Origin: Heyndrickxia coagulans 36D1
Lineage (GTDB): Bacteria; Bacillota; Bacilli; Bacillales; Bacillaceae_C
NCBI RefSeq assembly: GCF_000169195.2
Contig: NC_016023.1
Span: forward strand, 682,001 to 746,000
DNA: 64,000 nucleotides
Direction: 5' to 3'
The notes beneath the pieces are model-generated. The model saw only the letters and a list, made by a program, of their open reading frames with translations. It ran no database searches and was not told where the DNA came from. The position numbers and the translations under genes are program-made. Shown here one piece after another: positions 45,403 to 53,656 of this stretch (position 1 is its first letter; every line of letters begins with the position of its first letter).

Positions 45403-47697
45403 ATGACATGGGAAATCACGAAACACGAATTGGACAAACAAATGCTGCTGGTCAATGAAAGCTTATTTGCACTCGGGAATGGCTATCTTGGCGTGCGCGG
45501 AAACTTTGAAGAAGGCTACCCGGAAGAAATCCCTTCTATCCGCGGCACATATTTGAATGCTTTTTATGACATTACAGAAATCCAGTACGGGGAAAAAGCG
45601 TACGGATTTCCGGAAACCAGTCAGAAAATGCTGAATGTGATCGATGCGCAGACCATCGAAATTTTTCTTGGAGAAGAAAAAGAACGCTTTTCTCTTTTTG
45701 AAGGGGACGTTCTCGGTTTTTCCCAAACTTTGCACATGAAACGCGGGTTTTCCGAACGCGCCATCCATTGGAAATCGCCTTCCGGAAAAGAAATCAAGCT
45801 CACTTTTTCACGGTTGGTTTCTTTTACACAGCGGGAACTGTTTGCGATTCAAGTGAAAATGGAGCCGGTAAACTTTTCCGGGCCGGTGCGGGTGATTTCC
45901 ACTGTCAACGGTGATGTGCAAAATTATGTCGATAAAAACGACCCGCGGACCGGATCTGCCCATGCAAAAAGGCTGGCTGTGACAAAAGCAGCGGCGGAGA
46001 GCGGCACGATTGTACTGCTTGCCCGCACATTTGCTTCCGGGCTTGAAACGGCTTGTGCCGCAACCCATGTCGTTTCCGCCTCTTGCGAATGTCATTATGA
46101 ACAAGGCGAACAAAAAGTGCGCGCAATCATCGATTTCAAGCCCGGCGAGCCGGTGTCCCTTACAAAATTTGCGATTTACACGGACACGCTCCGCCACGGG
46201 GACCATGCCGCAGAAAAGGCGGCGGACATCCTAAAAAGCATGCAAGACAAAGATTTTTCAGCACTATTACGGGAGCAGGAGCAATATTTAGCCACTTACT
46301 GGCAAGCAGCGGACATTGAAATTGACGGCGATCCGAAACTGCAGGAAGGGATCCGTTTCAATCTGTACCAGCTCCTGCAATCTGTCGGAAAAGACACCGC
46401 CAGCAATATTGCGGCAAAAGGGCTGTCCGGGGAAGGTTATGAAGGGCATTACTTTTGGGACACGGAGATTTATATTTTCCCGGTGTTTCTGTTGACGCAT
46501 CCGGAACTCGCGCGGCATTTGCTGCTGTACCGTTACCATATCCTTGACCATGCAAGGGCAAGGGCAAAAGAAATGGGCCATCAAAAAGGCGCGCTATTTC
46601 CGTGGCGGACGATCTCCGGCACGGAATGCTCCCCGTATTTCCCTGCCGGCACAGCGCAGTATCATATTAGCGCGGACATCGCTTACAGTTATATGCAATA
46701 CTGGTATGCCACGCAAGATCAGGACTTTATGAAACAATACGGCATCGAAATCCTCGTGGAAACGGCGCGGCTTTGGCTTGAGGTTGGGCATTACCGGGAA
46801 AAGGACGGCAAATTTGCGATTGAAGATGTGACCGGGCCGGATGAGTACACGTCCATCGTTAATAACAATTACTATACCAATGTGATGGCAAAATACAATT
46901 TAAAATCAGCTCACAAATTTTACTACTGGCTGAAAGAAACAGATGCGGCCTTTTTTGCGGCATTTGCGGCGCGGCTTGGCTTAACGGACGAAGAAGCGGC
47001 AAGCTGGCGGAAAGCAGCGGATGCCATGTATCTCCCTTATGATGAAAAGCGCGGCATTCACAAACAGGATGACAGCTTTCTCGATAAAGCGGTCTGGGAT
47101 TTTGAACATACGCCGAAAGACCATTACCCGCTCCTTTTGCATTATCATCCGCTCACGATTTACCGGCATCAGGTGTGCAAACAGGCGGACACGGTGCTCG
47201 CGCATTTTTTGCTGGAAGAAGAGGCCGATCCGGAAACGGTCCGAAACTCGTATCATTATTATGAAAAGGTCACAACACACGATTCATCGCTGTCCACTTG
47301 CATCTTCAGCATCATGGCGTCCAGGCTCGGCGAAACGAAAAAAGCGTATCATTATTTTATCGAAACAGCCCGTCTTGATCTTGATAACACGCACGGCAAC
47401 ACAAAAGACGGCCTGCATATGGCCAATATGGGCGGGACATGGCTATCAATCGTGTACGGATTCGGCGGCATCCGGATCAAAGAAAATGGGCTTTTCTTAA
47501 ACCCGGCCATTCCGGAACAATGGGACCGCTATTTATTCCGTCTCACCTACCAAAACCGCAGGCTCCAGGTGGAAGTCACGCGCCATGCGTTCAAAGTGGC
47601 ATTGCTGGAAGGAGATGTGCTGGACATCCATATCGGCGGCCGGACAGAAACGCTGCAACCAGGCAGGACGGTTACCCGGCCGATTCCCGGATTGTGA
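45403..47697 (+). CDS. GH65 disaccharide phosphorylase (kojibiose/nigerose/trehalose-phosphorylase-like)
   Basis: A 764-residue inverting glycoside phosphorylase that splits an alpha-linked glucose disaccharide with phosphate, giving beta-glucose-1-phosphate plus glucose (or another acceptor). It has the N-terminal beta-sandwich, a helical linker and the (alpha/alpha)6 barrel. The general acid is the Glu in DVTGPDEYTS near residue 481; the phosphate-site segment is KDGLHMANMGGTW. The specificity loop reads YFPAGTAQYHISADIAY, as in kojibiose-type enzymes, not the HNEWEITFEEIHR type of maltose phosphorylase. The substrate is therefore inferred and maltose is less likely. ATG 45403 follows GGAGG. 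No beta-phosphoglucomutase is adjacent. Confidence 0.9.
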   Translation: MTWEITKHELDKQMLLVNESLFALGNGYLGVRGNFEEGYPEEIPSIRGTYLNAFYDITEIQYGEKAYGFPETSQKMLNVIDAQTIEIFLGEEKERFSLFEGDVLGFSQTLHMKRGFSERAIHWKSPSGKEIKLTFSRLVSFTQRELFAIQVKMEPVNFSGPVRVISTVNGDVQNYVDKNDPRTGSAHAKRLAVTKAAAESGTIVLLARTFASGLETACAATHVVSASCECHYEQGEQKVRAIIDFKPGEPVSLTKFAIYTDTLRHGDHAAEKAADILKSMQDKDFSALLREQEQYLATYWQAADIEIDGDPKLQEGIRFNLYQLLQSVGKDTASNIAAKGLSGEGYEGHYFWDTEIYIFPVFLLTHPELARHLLLYRYHILDHARARAKEMGHQKGALFPWRTISGTECSPYFPAGTAQYHISADIAYSYMQYWYATQDQDFMKQYGIEILVETARLWLEVGHYREKDGKFAIEDVTGPDEYTSIVNNNYYTNVMAKYNLKSAHKFYYWLKETDAAFFAAFAARLGLTDEEAASWRKAADAMYLPYDEKRGIHKQDDSFLDKAVWDFEHTPKDHYPLLLHYHPLTIYRHQVCKQADTVLAHFLLEEEADPETVRNSYHYYEKVTTHDSSLSTCIFSIMASRLGETKKAYHYFIETARLDLDNTHGNTKDGLHMANMGGTWLSIVYGFGGIRIKENGLFLNPAIPEQWDRYLFRLTYQNRRLQVEVTRHAFKVALLEGDVLDIHIGGRTETLQPGRTVTRPIPGL

Positions 47698-47727
47698 ATA
47701 CAGGCGTTTTCATTGCACAAAAAATAG

Positions 47728-47773
47728 AAAAAAGCGGCGGGACCCTTTTTACAGTGGTTTCCCGCTGCTTTTT
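47728..47773. terminator. Bidirectional terminator
   Basis: AAAAAGCGGCGGGA pairs with TCCCGCTGCTTTTT (one G-U pair). It separates the GH65 gene from convergent metC. Confidence 0.85.
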
Positions 47774-47842
47774 TCGGAACTTCTGAACGAAGCGGGCTTT
47801 AACCGGCAACAGTTGGCGTTTCCTGCTGAAGGAATCCGGCTT

Positions 47843-49018
47843 CTATTTCACTGTTGTGCCAGCTTTCGTGTATGAAAAAGCCTGCTCAAAATCGGCAATC
47901 AGATCATCCGGATTTTCGAGGCCAACCGATAAGCGCAACAAGCTGTCGGAGATGCCGCGTTTTCTTCGGTCCTCAGGCGGCATTGCGGTGTGGGACATTT
48001 TTGCCGGATAAGACAGAATCGATTCTACAGCGCCGAGGCTGACGGCAAAGACCGGAATTTTTACATGGCTGACGAATGTCCGGAGCGCTTCCTCATCTTC
48101 CAGTTCAAACGACAATACCGCGCCCGGCCCTTGTGCCTCCAGCTTTTGAAGCGCATGCTGCGGATGGTGCCCGAGCCCCGGATAATACACGTTTCGCACA
48201 AGCGGATGCGCATCGAAGAAATGTGCGATTTTCACCGCTGACTGCTGCGATTGGAGCAGCCGTACATGCAACGTTTTCAACCCGCGCAAAACGAGCCATG
48301 CATCCTGGACGCCGAGCACCGCCCCGAATGAATTTTGCAAAAAGCCGAGGCGCGCTGCCAATGCTTCATCTTTTACAACCGCAAGCCCGGCGACGACATC
48401 GCTGTGCCCCGCTAAAAATTTCGTCGCGCTGTGCAGCACGATATCCGCCCCGAGTTCAAGCGGTCGCTGCAGGGCAGGCGTTAAAAAGGTGTTGTCGACA
48501 AACGTAAGCGCCCCGGTTTCCTTTGCCAGTTCACTCACCGCACGGATATCCGTCACTTTTAAAAGTGGGTTTGAAGGGGTTTCTACATAAAAAGCTTTCG
48601 TGTTCGGGCGGACGGCCTGCCGCACTTCTTCAAGGTTGGTCATATCCACAAATGTATGTTCAATGCCAAGCCGGGTTAGGACTTCCGTCACCATCCGGAA
48701 CGTGCCGCCATACACATCTTCGGTGATGACAACATGGTCGCCCGCCGACAAAAGCAGAAACGCTGTTGAAATCGCCGCCATCCCGGAAGCAAATGCGAAA
48801 CCTTTGACGCCGCCTTCGAGTTCGGCGATGACATCCTCGAGCGCTTCCCTCGTCGGATTGAGCGAGCGGCTGTAATCGTATTTACCGAACTGGTCAATGT
48901 CCGCCTGGTGGTATGTCGAAGCATGCTGGATCGGCACACTTACCGCACCGGTCGCCGGGTCTATTTTGTGGCTGTTATGTAAAAGCCTCGTTTGAAAAGA
49001 ATAATCTTCATTTGTCAT
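47843..49018 (-). CDS. metC: Cystathionine beta-lyase
   Basis: A 391-residue Cys/Met-metabolism PLP enzyme. It cleaves cystathionine to homocysteine, pyruvate and ammonia. The PLP lysine is in HSATKFLAGHSD near residue 195; SRSLNPTRE and FASGMAAI are the cofactor-phosphate and substrate segments. Its start overlaps the metI stop by four bases (ATGA), so the two are translationally coupled under the upstream SAM riboswitch. It could also have gamma-lyase activity; MetC is favoured by the pairing with MetI. Confidence 0.92.
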   Translation of the reverse strand: MTNEDYSFQTRLLHNSHKIDPATGAVSVPIQHASTYHQADIDQFGKYDYSRSLNPTREALEDVIAELEGGVKGFAFASGMAAISTAFLLLSAGDHVVITEDVYGGTFRMVTEVLTRLGIEHTFVDMTNLEEVRQAVRPNTKAFYVETPSNPLLKVTDIRAVSELAKETGALTFVDNTFLTPALQRPLELGADIVLHSATKFLAGHSDVVAGLAVVKDEALAARLGFLQNSFGAVLGVQDAWLVLRGLKTLHVRLLQSQQSAVKIAHFFDAHPLVRNVYYPGLGHHPQHALQKLEAQGPGAVLSFELEDEEALRTFVSHVKIPVFAVSLGAVESILSYPAKMSHTAMPPEDRRKRGISDSLLRLSVGLENPDDLIADFEQAFSYTKAGTTVK

Positions 49019-50130
49019 CGTGTTTGCACCCCTTCGTGAATGTTGGCAAAAGCTTTTTCAATATCTGCAAGCAAATCGCGTTCATCTTCAATTCCGACTG
49101 AAAAGCGCAAAAGGCAATTGTCTACGCCTGAGGCAATCCGTTTTTCTTCCGGAATGTCGGCATGCGTCTGTGTAGCCGGGTAAGTGATAAAACTTTCCGT
49201 CCCACCGAGGCTTTCGGCAAATGTAATTAAAGACAGGCCGCGTAAAAACGGGTCGACCCATGATTCTTCTTTTACACGGAAAGAAAGCATCCCGCCGCGG
49301 CCTGGATACAGCACATCTTTTACATCCGGATGCGCGCTTAAAAATGCCGCCACAGCTTTTGCATTTTTTTCGTGTTTTTCCATCCTAAGCGCCAGCGTTT
49401 TCATGCCGCGCATCAGAAGCCACGAATCAAACGGGCTGAGGGTGGCGCCGGCACCGTTATGGTACAGAAAAAGCTGCTCGCAAAGTTCAGCACCCTTTGC
49501 CACGATCAGACCGGCCAGCACGTCGTTATGCCCGCCAAGATATTTCGTCGCGCTATGGACTACAATATCAGCGCCTTCTTTAATCGGCTGCTGCAAAAGC
49601 GGGGTGTAAAAAGTATTGTCTACAATCAGCAGGATTCCGTGCCTTTTCGCAATTTCAGCCACTGCGCCGATATCCGTCTGCTGCATGAGGGGGTTTGTCG
49701 GCGTTTCGAGGAAGATGGCTTTCGTTTTCGGGGTGATCTCTTGTTCAATATTTTCCGGGTTGCACGTATTCACGTACTTACAACAAAGCCCCCATTTTTT
49801 ATATCCCTGCTCCAGCAGGCGGTAGGTGCCGCCATATAAATCATCACTCACAATCCACTCATCGCCGGCCTGGAACAAAGATAAAACAGTGAAAATCGCA
49901 GCCATGCCGGAACTGCACGCAAACCCGCGGTCCCCGCCCTCCAGATCCGCAATCGCTTCTTCAAGCAACTGACGCGTCGGGTTGCCGGTACGGGAATAAT
50001 CGAAACCGGTTGACTGCCCAATGCCTTCGTGGCGGTAAGCGGTAGAAAAATAAACAGGCGGGTTCACCGCACCTGTCACGCGGTCACTGCGATTTCCGAT
50101 TTGTGCAAGTTTTGTTTCTGTATGATACAT
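49015..50130 (-). CDS. metI: Cystathionine gamma-synthase / O-acetylhomoserine thiolyase
   Basis: A 371-residue PLP enzyme. It joins cysteine (or sulfide) to an activated homoserine in methionine synthesis. The PLP lysine lies in HSATKYLGGHND, and DYSRTGNPTR and FACSSGMAAI match the family. The length equals B. subtilis MetI. ATG 50130 follows GAGGGAG; an upstream ATG would start inside the riboswitch terminator. First gene of the metI-metC operon, switched off by SAM through the S-box leader. Confidence 0.93.
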   Translation of the reverse strand: MYHTETKLAQIGNRSDRVTGAVNPPVYFSTAYRHEGIGQSTGFDYSRTGNPTRQLLEEAIADLEGGDRGFACSSGMAAIFTVLSLFQAGDEWIVSDDLYGGTYRLLEQGYKKWGLCCKYVNTCNPENIEQEITPKTKAIFLETPTNPLMQQTDIGAVAEIAKRHGILLIVDNTFYTPLLQQPIKEGADIVVHSATKYLGGHNDVLAGLIVAKGAELCEQLFLYHNGAGATLSPFDSWLLMRGMKTLALRMEKHEKNAKAVAAFLSAHPDVKDVLYPGRGGMLSFRVKEESWVDPFLRGLSLITFAESLGGTESFITYPATQTHADIPEEKRIASGVDNCLLRFSVGIEDERDLLADIEKAFANIHEGVQTR

Positions 50131-50155
50131 GATGGACACTCCCTCACTTAAAATC

Positions 50156-50184
50156 AAAAAGCCTTCTCCAATAAGAAGAAGGCC
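50156..50184 (-). terminator. Expression-platform terminator of the SAM riboswitch
   Basis: On the minus strand GCCTTCT / AGAAGGC with a 9-base loop, followed by TTTTTGATTTT, just ahead of the metI ribosome-binding site. Confidence 0.9.
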
Positions 50185-50208
50185 ATTCCTTTCGTACATG
50201 AACCATCT

Positions 50209-50326
50209 TCTTATCTTTCAAGTTATGATCCCATAACTTGCAGGACTTAGCACCTTTTCAATGCGTAAAAGCATTGAAGGTTGCTGAGGCTTCATCGGGC
50301 CATTCCCTCAACCTCTCTTGATAAGA
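50209..50326 (-). ncRNA. SAM-I riboswitch (S-box) aptamer
   Basis: On the minus strand the leader begins TCTTATCAAGAGAGGTTGAG and ends with the complementary GAAAGATAAGA, forming P1. Between them are the S-box hallmarks GATGAAGCCTCAGCAACC, a variable P3 hairpin (TCAATGC / GCATTGA), AAGGTGCTAAGTCCTGCAAG, and the P4 hairpin around GGGATC. Binding of SAM stabilises P1 and lets the downstream terminator form. Confidence 0.97.
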
Positions 50327-50399
50327 AAATACCAATATGAAATTTGCCATCAACGCCGCAAAAGAAATTACACAACGAACCTAAAAATTGCTTACGTTC

Positions 50400-50428
50400 A
50401 ATTTATCCCTTTTTTTCGGATTCGTCAA
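50400..50428 (-). promoter_or_regulatory. Promoter of the metI-metC operon
   Basis: On the minus strand TTGACG (50423-50428), 17-bp spacer, TAAATT (50400-50405), about 75 bp upstream of the S-box. It begins only 8 bp after the end of the adjacent ABC permease gene. Confidence 0.65.
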
Positions 50429-50435
50429 GCTTTTT

Positions 50436-51575
50436 TTAAATTTTGTTTTTCTTATGGATAATCCATATGGTGAGAAAATAAAACAGCAATGATGAAAGGA
50501 GAAGCGTAATGACTCCGTCTGTAGTATTGATATACTCATTCCTGAATTTTGCTGCACTTTCTCCATTCACTATATTCGGCACATCCACAAATGTAAAAGG
50601 GATGATATGCATAACAGCATACAACTTTGTCTTAAATCCGCTCATCATTTCCTCGAAACAAAAACAAGCCACCAAAACGAGCATTAGAAGCAATTGATTT
50701 CGAATAAAGGTATTTAAAAACTGGGTGAAAACAGAAATAAATAATAGAAGACATAGGATTAGTAAAAGCGATCTGCCCAAAAACCGGGCAATTGAAATCC
50801 ACAATACTTCCGTCCCATTTAGATTGATCGCCACAGGGTACTTCCAACTGCCCAAATGGCTTATGATGCTGCCAATAATGAGCGCAACAACCAGGATAAC
50901 AATCGTGATGGCCAAGCTGTAAACAAATGAAGTGAAGATTCTCGCATCCAATATTTTCTTGAGCTTCACTGGCAAAACATTCACAAAATGATTAATACCG
51001 CCTTGTTTGTCTCTTGTTGAAATATCACCAATTAAAACAGCAATGAGAAGAGGCATTAAGAACGGGAATACGTAAAAAAGAATGCGATATGTAAAGTTAA
51101 TACCCGGGGTTTCGAAAGACTCTATTACCGGATGAATATTTTGTTTAAGCAGAATGGTATTGAGCTGTATTGCTTTTTCTGTCTGCGGAACAATTTTTTT
51201 ATTACCAAAAACAATTTTTCCGGCATTAATCCCGGCAATTAATTTTTTATCTAAAGCGATCTGCAATTTCAGTTCTTGCTTCCAATCCCCTGCTTCATGA
51301 GCTTGTATTTGTTCTGTACGAAGGCGTAACTCCTCCTGCAAACCCGCAAGTGCTTTCTTCTTTGCTTCACTCTTATTTGGATTTGATTCCATGTGTGAAA
51401 TGGCATTTTCCAGTAAGGATTTGTTATCCTGATATTCATTGAGCGGGTCCGTTCTCTTTGCTCCTACGAAAGTAATTGCAAACAAAACGAAAACAATCAA
51501 AATAGCAGCAATAAAAACAGTCATATTTTTTTTATTTCTAATGAATCGCAATGTCTCTAACTTGATTAGCCCCAT
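50436..51575 (-). CDS. ABC-2 type exporter permease
   Basis: A 379-residue membrane protein with one N-terminal helix (~18-38), an extracellular helical region of ~120 residues (rich in Lys/Glu/Gln) and five more helices from ~165 on. This is the layout of ABC-2 permeases for bacteriocin or antibiotic immunity and of YhaP/NatB-like exporters. No specific substrate motif is visible. It overlaps the ATPase gene by 10 bp. Bases here are clearly more AT-rich than in the flanking met and kds genes, suggesting the pair was acquired. Confidence 0.82.
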   Translation of the reverse strand: MGLIKLETLRFIRNKKNMTVFIAAILIVFVLFAITFVGAKRTDPLNEYQDNKSLLENAISHMESNPNKSEAKKKALAGLQEELRLRTEQIQAHEAGDWKQELKLQIALDKKLIAGINAGKIVFGNKKIVPQTEKAIQLNTILLKQNIHPVIESFETPGINFTYRILFYVFPFLMPLLIAVLIGDISTRDKQGGINHFVNVLPVKLKKILDARIFTSFVYSLAITIVILVVALIIGSIISHLGSWKYPVAINLNGTEVLWISIARFLGRSLLLILCLLLFISVFTQFLNTFIRNQLLLMLVLVACFCFEEMMSGFKTKLYAVMHIIPFTFVDVPNIVNGESAAKFRNEYINTTDGVITLLLSSLLFYFLTIWIIHKKNKI

Positions 51576-52462
51576 TTATCTTCACCTTCGTATATTTCCT
51601 CATAAATTTGTTGGCTGCCTTTTTGCCCAATGAAAAATGATTTAAATTTCATGTCTTGTTCGAATGCCTGATTTACCACAAAGGAGCTTTTACTCGAATC
51701 TATCTCCGCCCATACTTCATTGGCTGTGGCATTTTTAATCTCTTCATCTTTAAACAGGGAAAGAACTTTATCTGCATCATTCCCATTCTCTAGCTTAATG
51801 ATGATGTATTTATTAAAGTCCGGATTATTTTTTCTGCTTTCGTAAACCATTCTTCCTTGCTTTAAAAAGATGACACGATCACATAATTCATCAACATTGT
51901 TCAGAATATGGGAAGAAAATAATACAATTTTATTTTCGTCTCTAAGTTGCTTAATGGATTTGCTTATCAGTTTAATATTGGATGGGTCCAGCCCATTCAT
52001 CGGCTCGTCCATCAATAGCAAATCACAAGAACTGATCAAGCACATCCCAAATAGCAGCCTTTGCTGCATGCCAAGCGAATATTTTGAAACCCTTTTGTCG
52101 ATATAGGAACCCATGCTTAATTTTTCAATAACAGCGCCACATTCTTGTTTGCTCTCCCATAATCTTTGTACAAGTTTTAAATGCTCTCTCCCTGTTAAAT
52201 TTGGATACAATACTGTATGGTCTTGCAAAAAAAATATTTTTTTAAGGATTTTTTCCCGATGCATTTTATAATTCATGCCGTAAATACTGATTTCGCCTTT
52301 TGAAGCAGGAATCAGGTTGGATATCGCATTTAAAAGCGTCGTCTTGCCGGATCCATTTGGAGCAACCAGGCCAATAATCTCCCCTGGTTCAGCAGAGAAA
52401 CTTATATCTTCCAAAATTTTCGTCTTCTCTATCTCTACTGACACATTGTTTACCCTTAACAA
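51566..52462 (-). CDS. ABC exporter ATPase
   Basis: A 298-residue ATPase of the drug/bacteriocin-export class. Walker A APNGSGKTT near residue 35, signature YSLGMQQRLLFG, Walker B LLLMDEPMNGLD and switch SSHIL. A ~80-residue C-terminal extension follows the ATPase core. Partner of the following ABC-2 permease. A Shine-Dalgarno GGGGGAGGG lies upstream of the ATG. Confidence 0.9.
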   Translation of the reverse strand: MLRVNNVSVEIEKTKILEDISFSAEPGEIIGLVAPNGSGKTTLLNAISNLIPASKGEISIYGMNYKMHREKILKKIFFLQDHTVLYPNLTGREHLKLVQRLWESKQECGAVIEKLSMGSYIDKRVSKYSLGMQQRLLFGMCLISSCDLLLMDEPMNGLDPSNIKLISKSIKQLRDENKIVLFSSHILNNVDELCDRVIFLKQGRMVYESRKNNPDFNKYIIIKLENGNDADKVLSLFKDEEIKNATANEVWAEIDSSKSSFVVNQAFEQDMKFKSFFIGQKGSQQIYEEIYEGEDKWG

Positions 52463-52525
52463 AACAATCCCTCCCCCGTTAATTCACAAGATCTTATCAC
52501 CTATTTTAATAGGCCGCAGCGCCAT

Positions 52526-52558
52526 TGTCACCGAAATTTTTGCGTGGTGTCACCGAAA
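52526..52558. repeat. 11-bp direct repeat at 22-bp spacing upstream of the ABC exporter
   Basis: TGTCACCGAAA occurs at 52526-52536 and 52548-52558, two helical turns apart, about 65-95 bp before the ATPase start. This spacing is typical of a dimeric regulator binding direct repeats. No regulator gene is adjacent. Confidence 0.5.
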
Positions 52559-52595
52559 AAACAAACTGCTGCTGCGCAAATATTGGCGGCAAACA

Positions 52596-52628
52596 CCAAA
52601 AAAAGCGGTATTCTTTATGAATCCGCTC
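52596..52628 (-). terminator. Terminator of the kds operon
   Basis: On the minus strand AGCGGATTC / GAATACCGCT (one bulged base) followed by TTTTTTT. Confidence 0.8.
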
Positions 52629-52664
52629 TATCCATTCAAAAAAATTTTTTTCTTGTTCTTTTGC

Positions 52665-53642
52665 TTATATAGTCTGGACCAAATCCTGAATATGGAGCAT
52701 GGCAACCGGTTTCTGGCCGGTAACAACCGGGAGCACTTTGAAAGCGTGGTCTTCCATTATCCGCAATGCTTCCGCTGCCAGCTGATGCTCACTGACGCAA
52801 ACCGGATATTTTGTATACAAATCTGCTACTTTTTTGTCCAGTACTTCATGGCCGTTTAAAAGCTCACGCCGGATATCGCCGTCCGTTAAAATGCCGGCCA
52901 GCCGTCCCCGATCATCAATAACTGAAACAGCCCCCGCCCCCGCTTCCGTCATCATAAATAATGCTTCCTTTATGCCGGTGTCCATTCCGGCAACCGGGTT
53001 CATGCTTTTCCGTTTAGCCACATGGCCAACCGTGAGAAGCAAACGCCGGCCAAGCGAGCCACCGGGATGGAAGAGCGCAAAATTTTCAGGTTTAAAATCC
53101 CTTGCCTTCAAAAGGGCAACCGCAATTGCATCCCCGAGCGCAAGCGTGACGGTGGTTGTAGAAGTCGGCGCAAGGCCGAGCGGGCACGCTTCCTCAACTT
53201 CACCGATATCCATCACCAGATTCGAACGCCGCGCCAGTGTCGACTTGCGTGAACCGGAAATGGCAATCATTTTTGCGCCGATCCTTTTGATGGAGGGGAT
53301 CATATTTAATATTTCCGACGTTTCCCCGCTGTTGGAAATGGCAATGAGGATGTCTTCTTTTGTTATTTTTCCAAGATCGCCGTGCAGTGCTTCTCCCGGG
53401 TGAAGGAAAAATGCCGGGGTACCGGTGCTTGCAAATGTGGAAGCAAGTTTCCGGCCAATGATGCCCGATTTCCCCATTCCTGTAAAAATGACTCTGCCTT
53501 CGCACGCCAATATCATTTCAATGCCTTCATTTATACGAAAATTGATCCGGTCTTTCAGCTTTAAAATCTCATTGGCTTCTTTTTCCAGTACCTCACGGAC
53601 GCTTTCGACATAATTGATGCTTCGTTTGAAATCTTTTAACAT
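52665..53642 (-). CDS. kdsD: Arabinose-5-phosphate isomerase (KdsD/KpsF/GutQ family)
   Basis: A 325-residue sugar isomerase: SIS domain (~35-170) with VIFTGMGKSGIIGRKLASTFASTGTPA, HGDLG and the SNSGET phosphosugar loop, followed by two CBS domains (~205-325). It converts ribulose-5-phosphate to D-arabinose-5-phosphate, the first step to KDO. ATG 53642 follows GGAGG; a GTG nine bases upstream overlaps the site. It lies 14 bp downstream of kdsA. The family is mostly Gram-negative; the KdsA neighbour makes the KDO route the best reading over GutQ-type sorbitol genes. kdsB (CMP-KDO synthetase), kdsC and a KDO transferase are not in this window. Confidence 0.88.
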   Translation of the reverse strand: MLKDFKRSINYVESVREVLEKEANEILKLKDRINFRINEGIEMILACEGRVIFTGMGKSGIIGRKLASTFASTGTPAFFLHPGEALHGDLGKITKEDILIAISNSGETSEILNMIPSIKRIGAKMIAISGSRKSTLARRSNLVMDIGEVEEACPLGLAPTSTTTVTLALGDAIAVALLKARDFKPENFALFHPGGSLGRRLLLTVGHVAKRKSMNPVAGMDTGIKEALFMMTEAGAGAVSVIDDRGRLAGILTDGDIRRELLNGHEVLDKKVADLYTKYPVCVSEHQLAAEALRIMEDHAFKVLPVVTGQKPVAMLHIQDLVQTI

Positions 53643-53656
53643 CGTATTCACCTCCG

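Noticed and set aside
45403-47697. Maltose phosphorylase as the GH65 function
   Set aside because: The loop after the barrel start reads FPAGTAQYHI rather than the HNEWEITFEEIHR pattern of maltose phosphorylases.
48076-48507. 143-codon plus-strand frame
   Set aside because: Antisense to metC, which has the complete PLP-enzyme motif set.
50326-50353. TTGATG / TATTTT pair as the met promoter
   Set aside because: Its start point would fall inside the P1 stem of the S-box; the TTGACG / TAAATT pair farther upstream leaves the aptamer intact.
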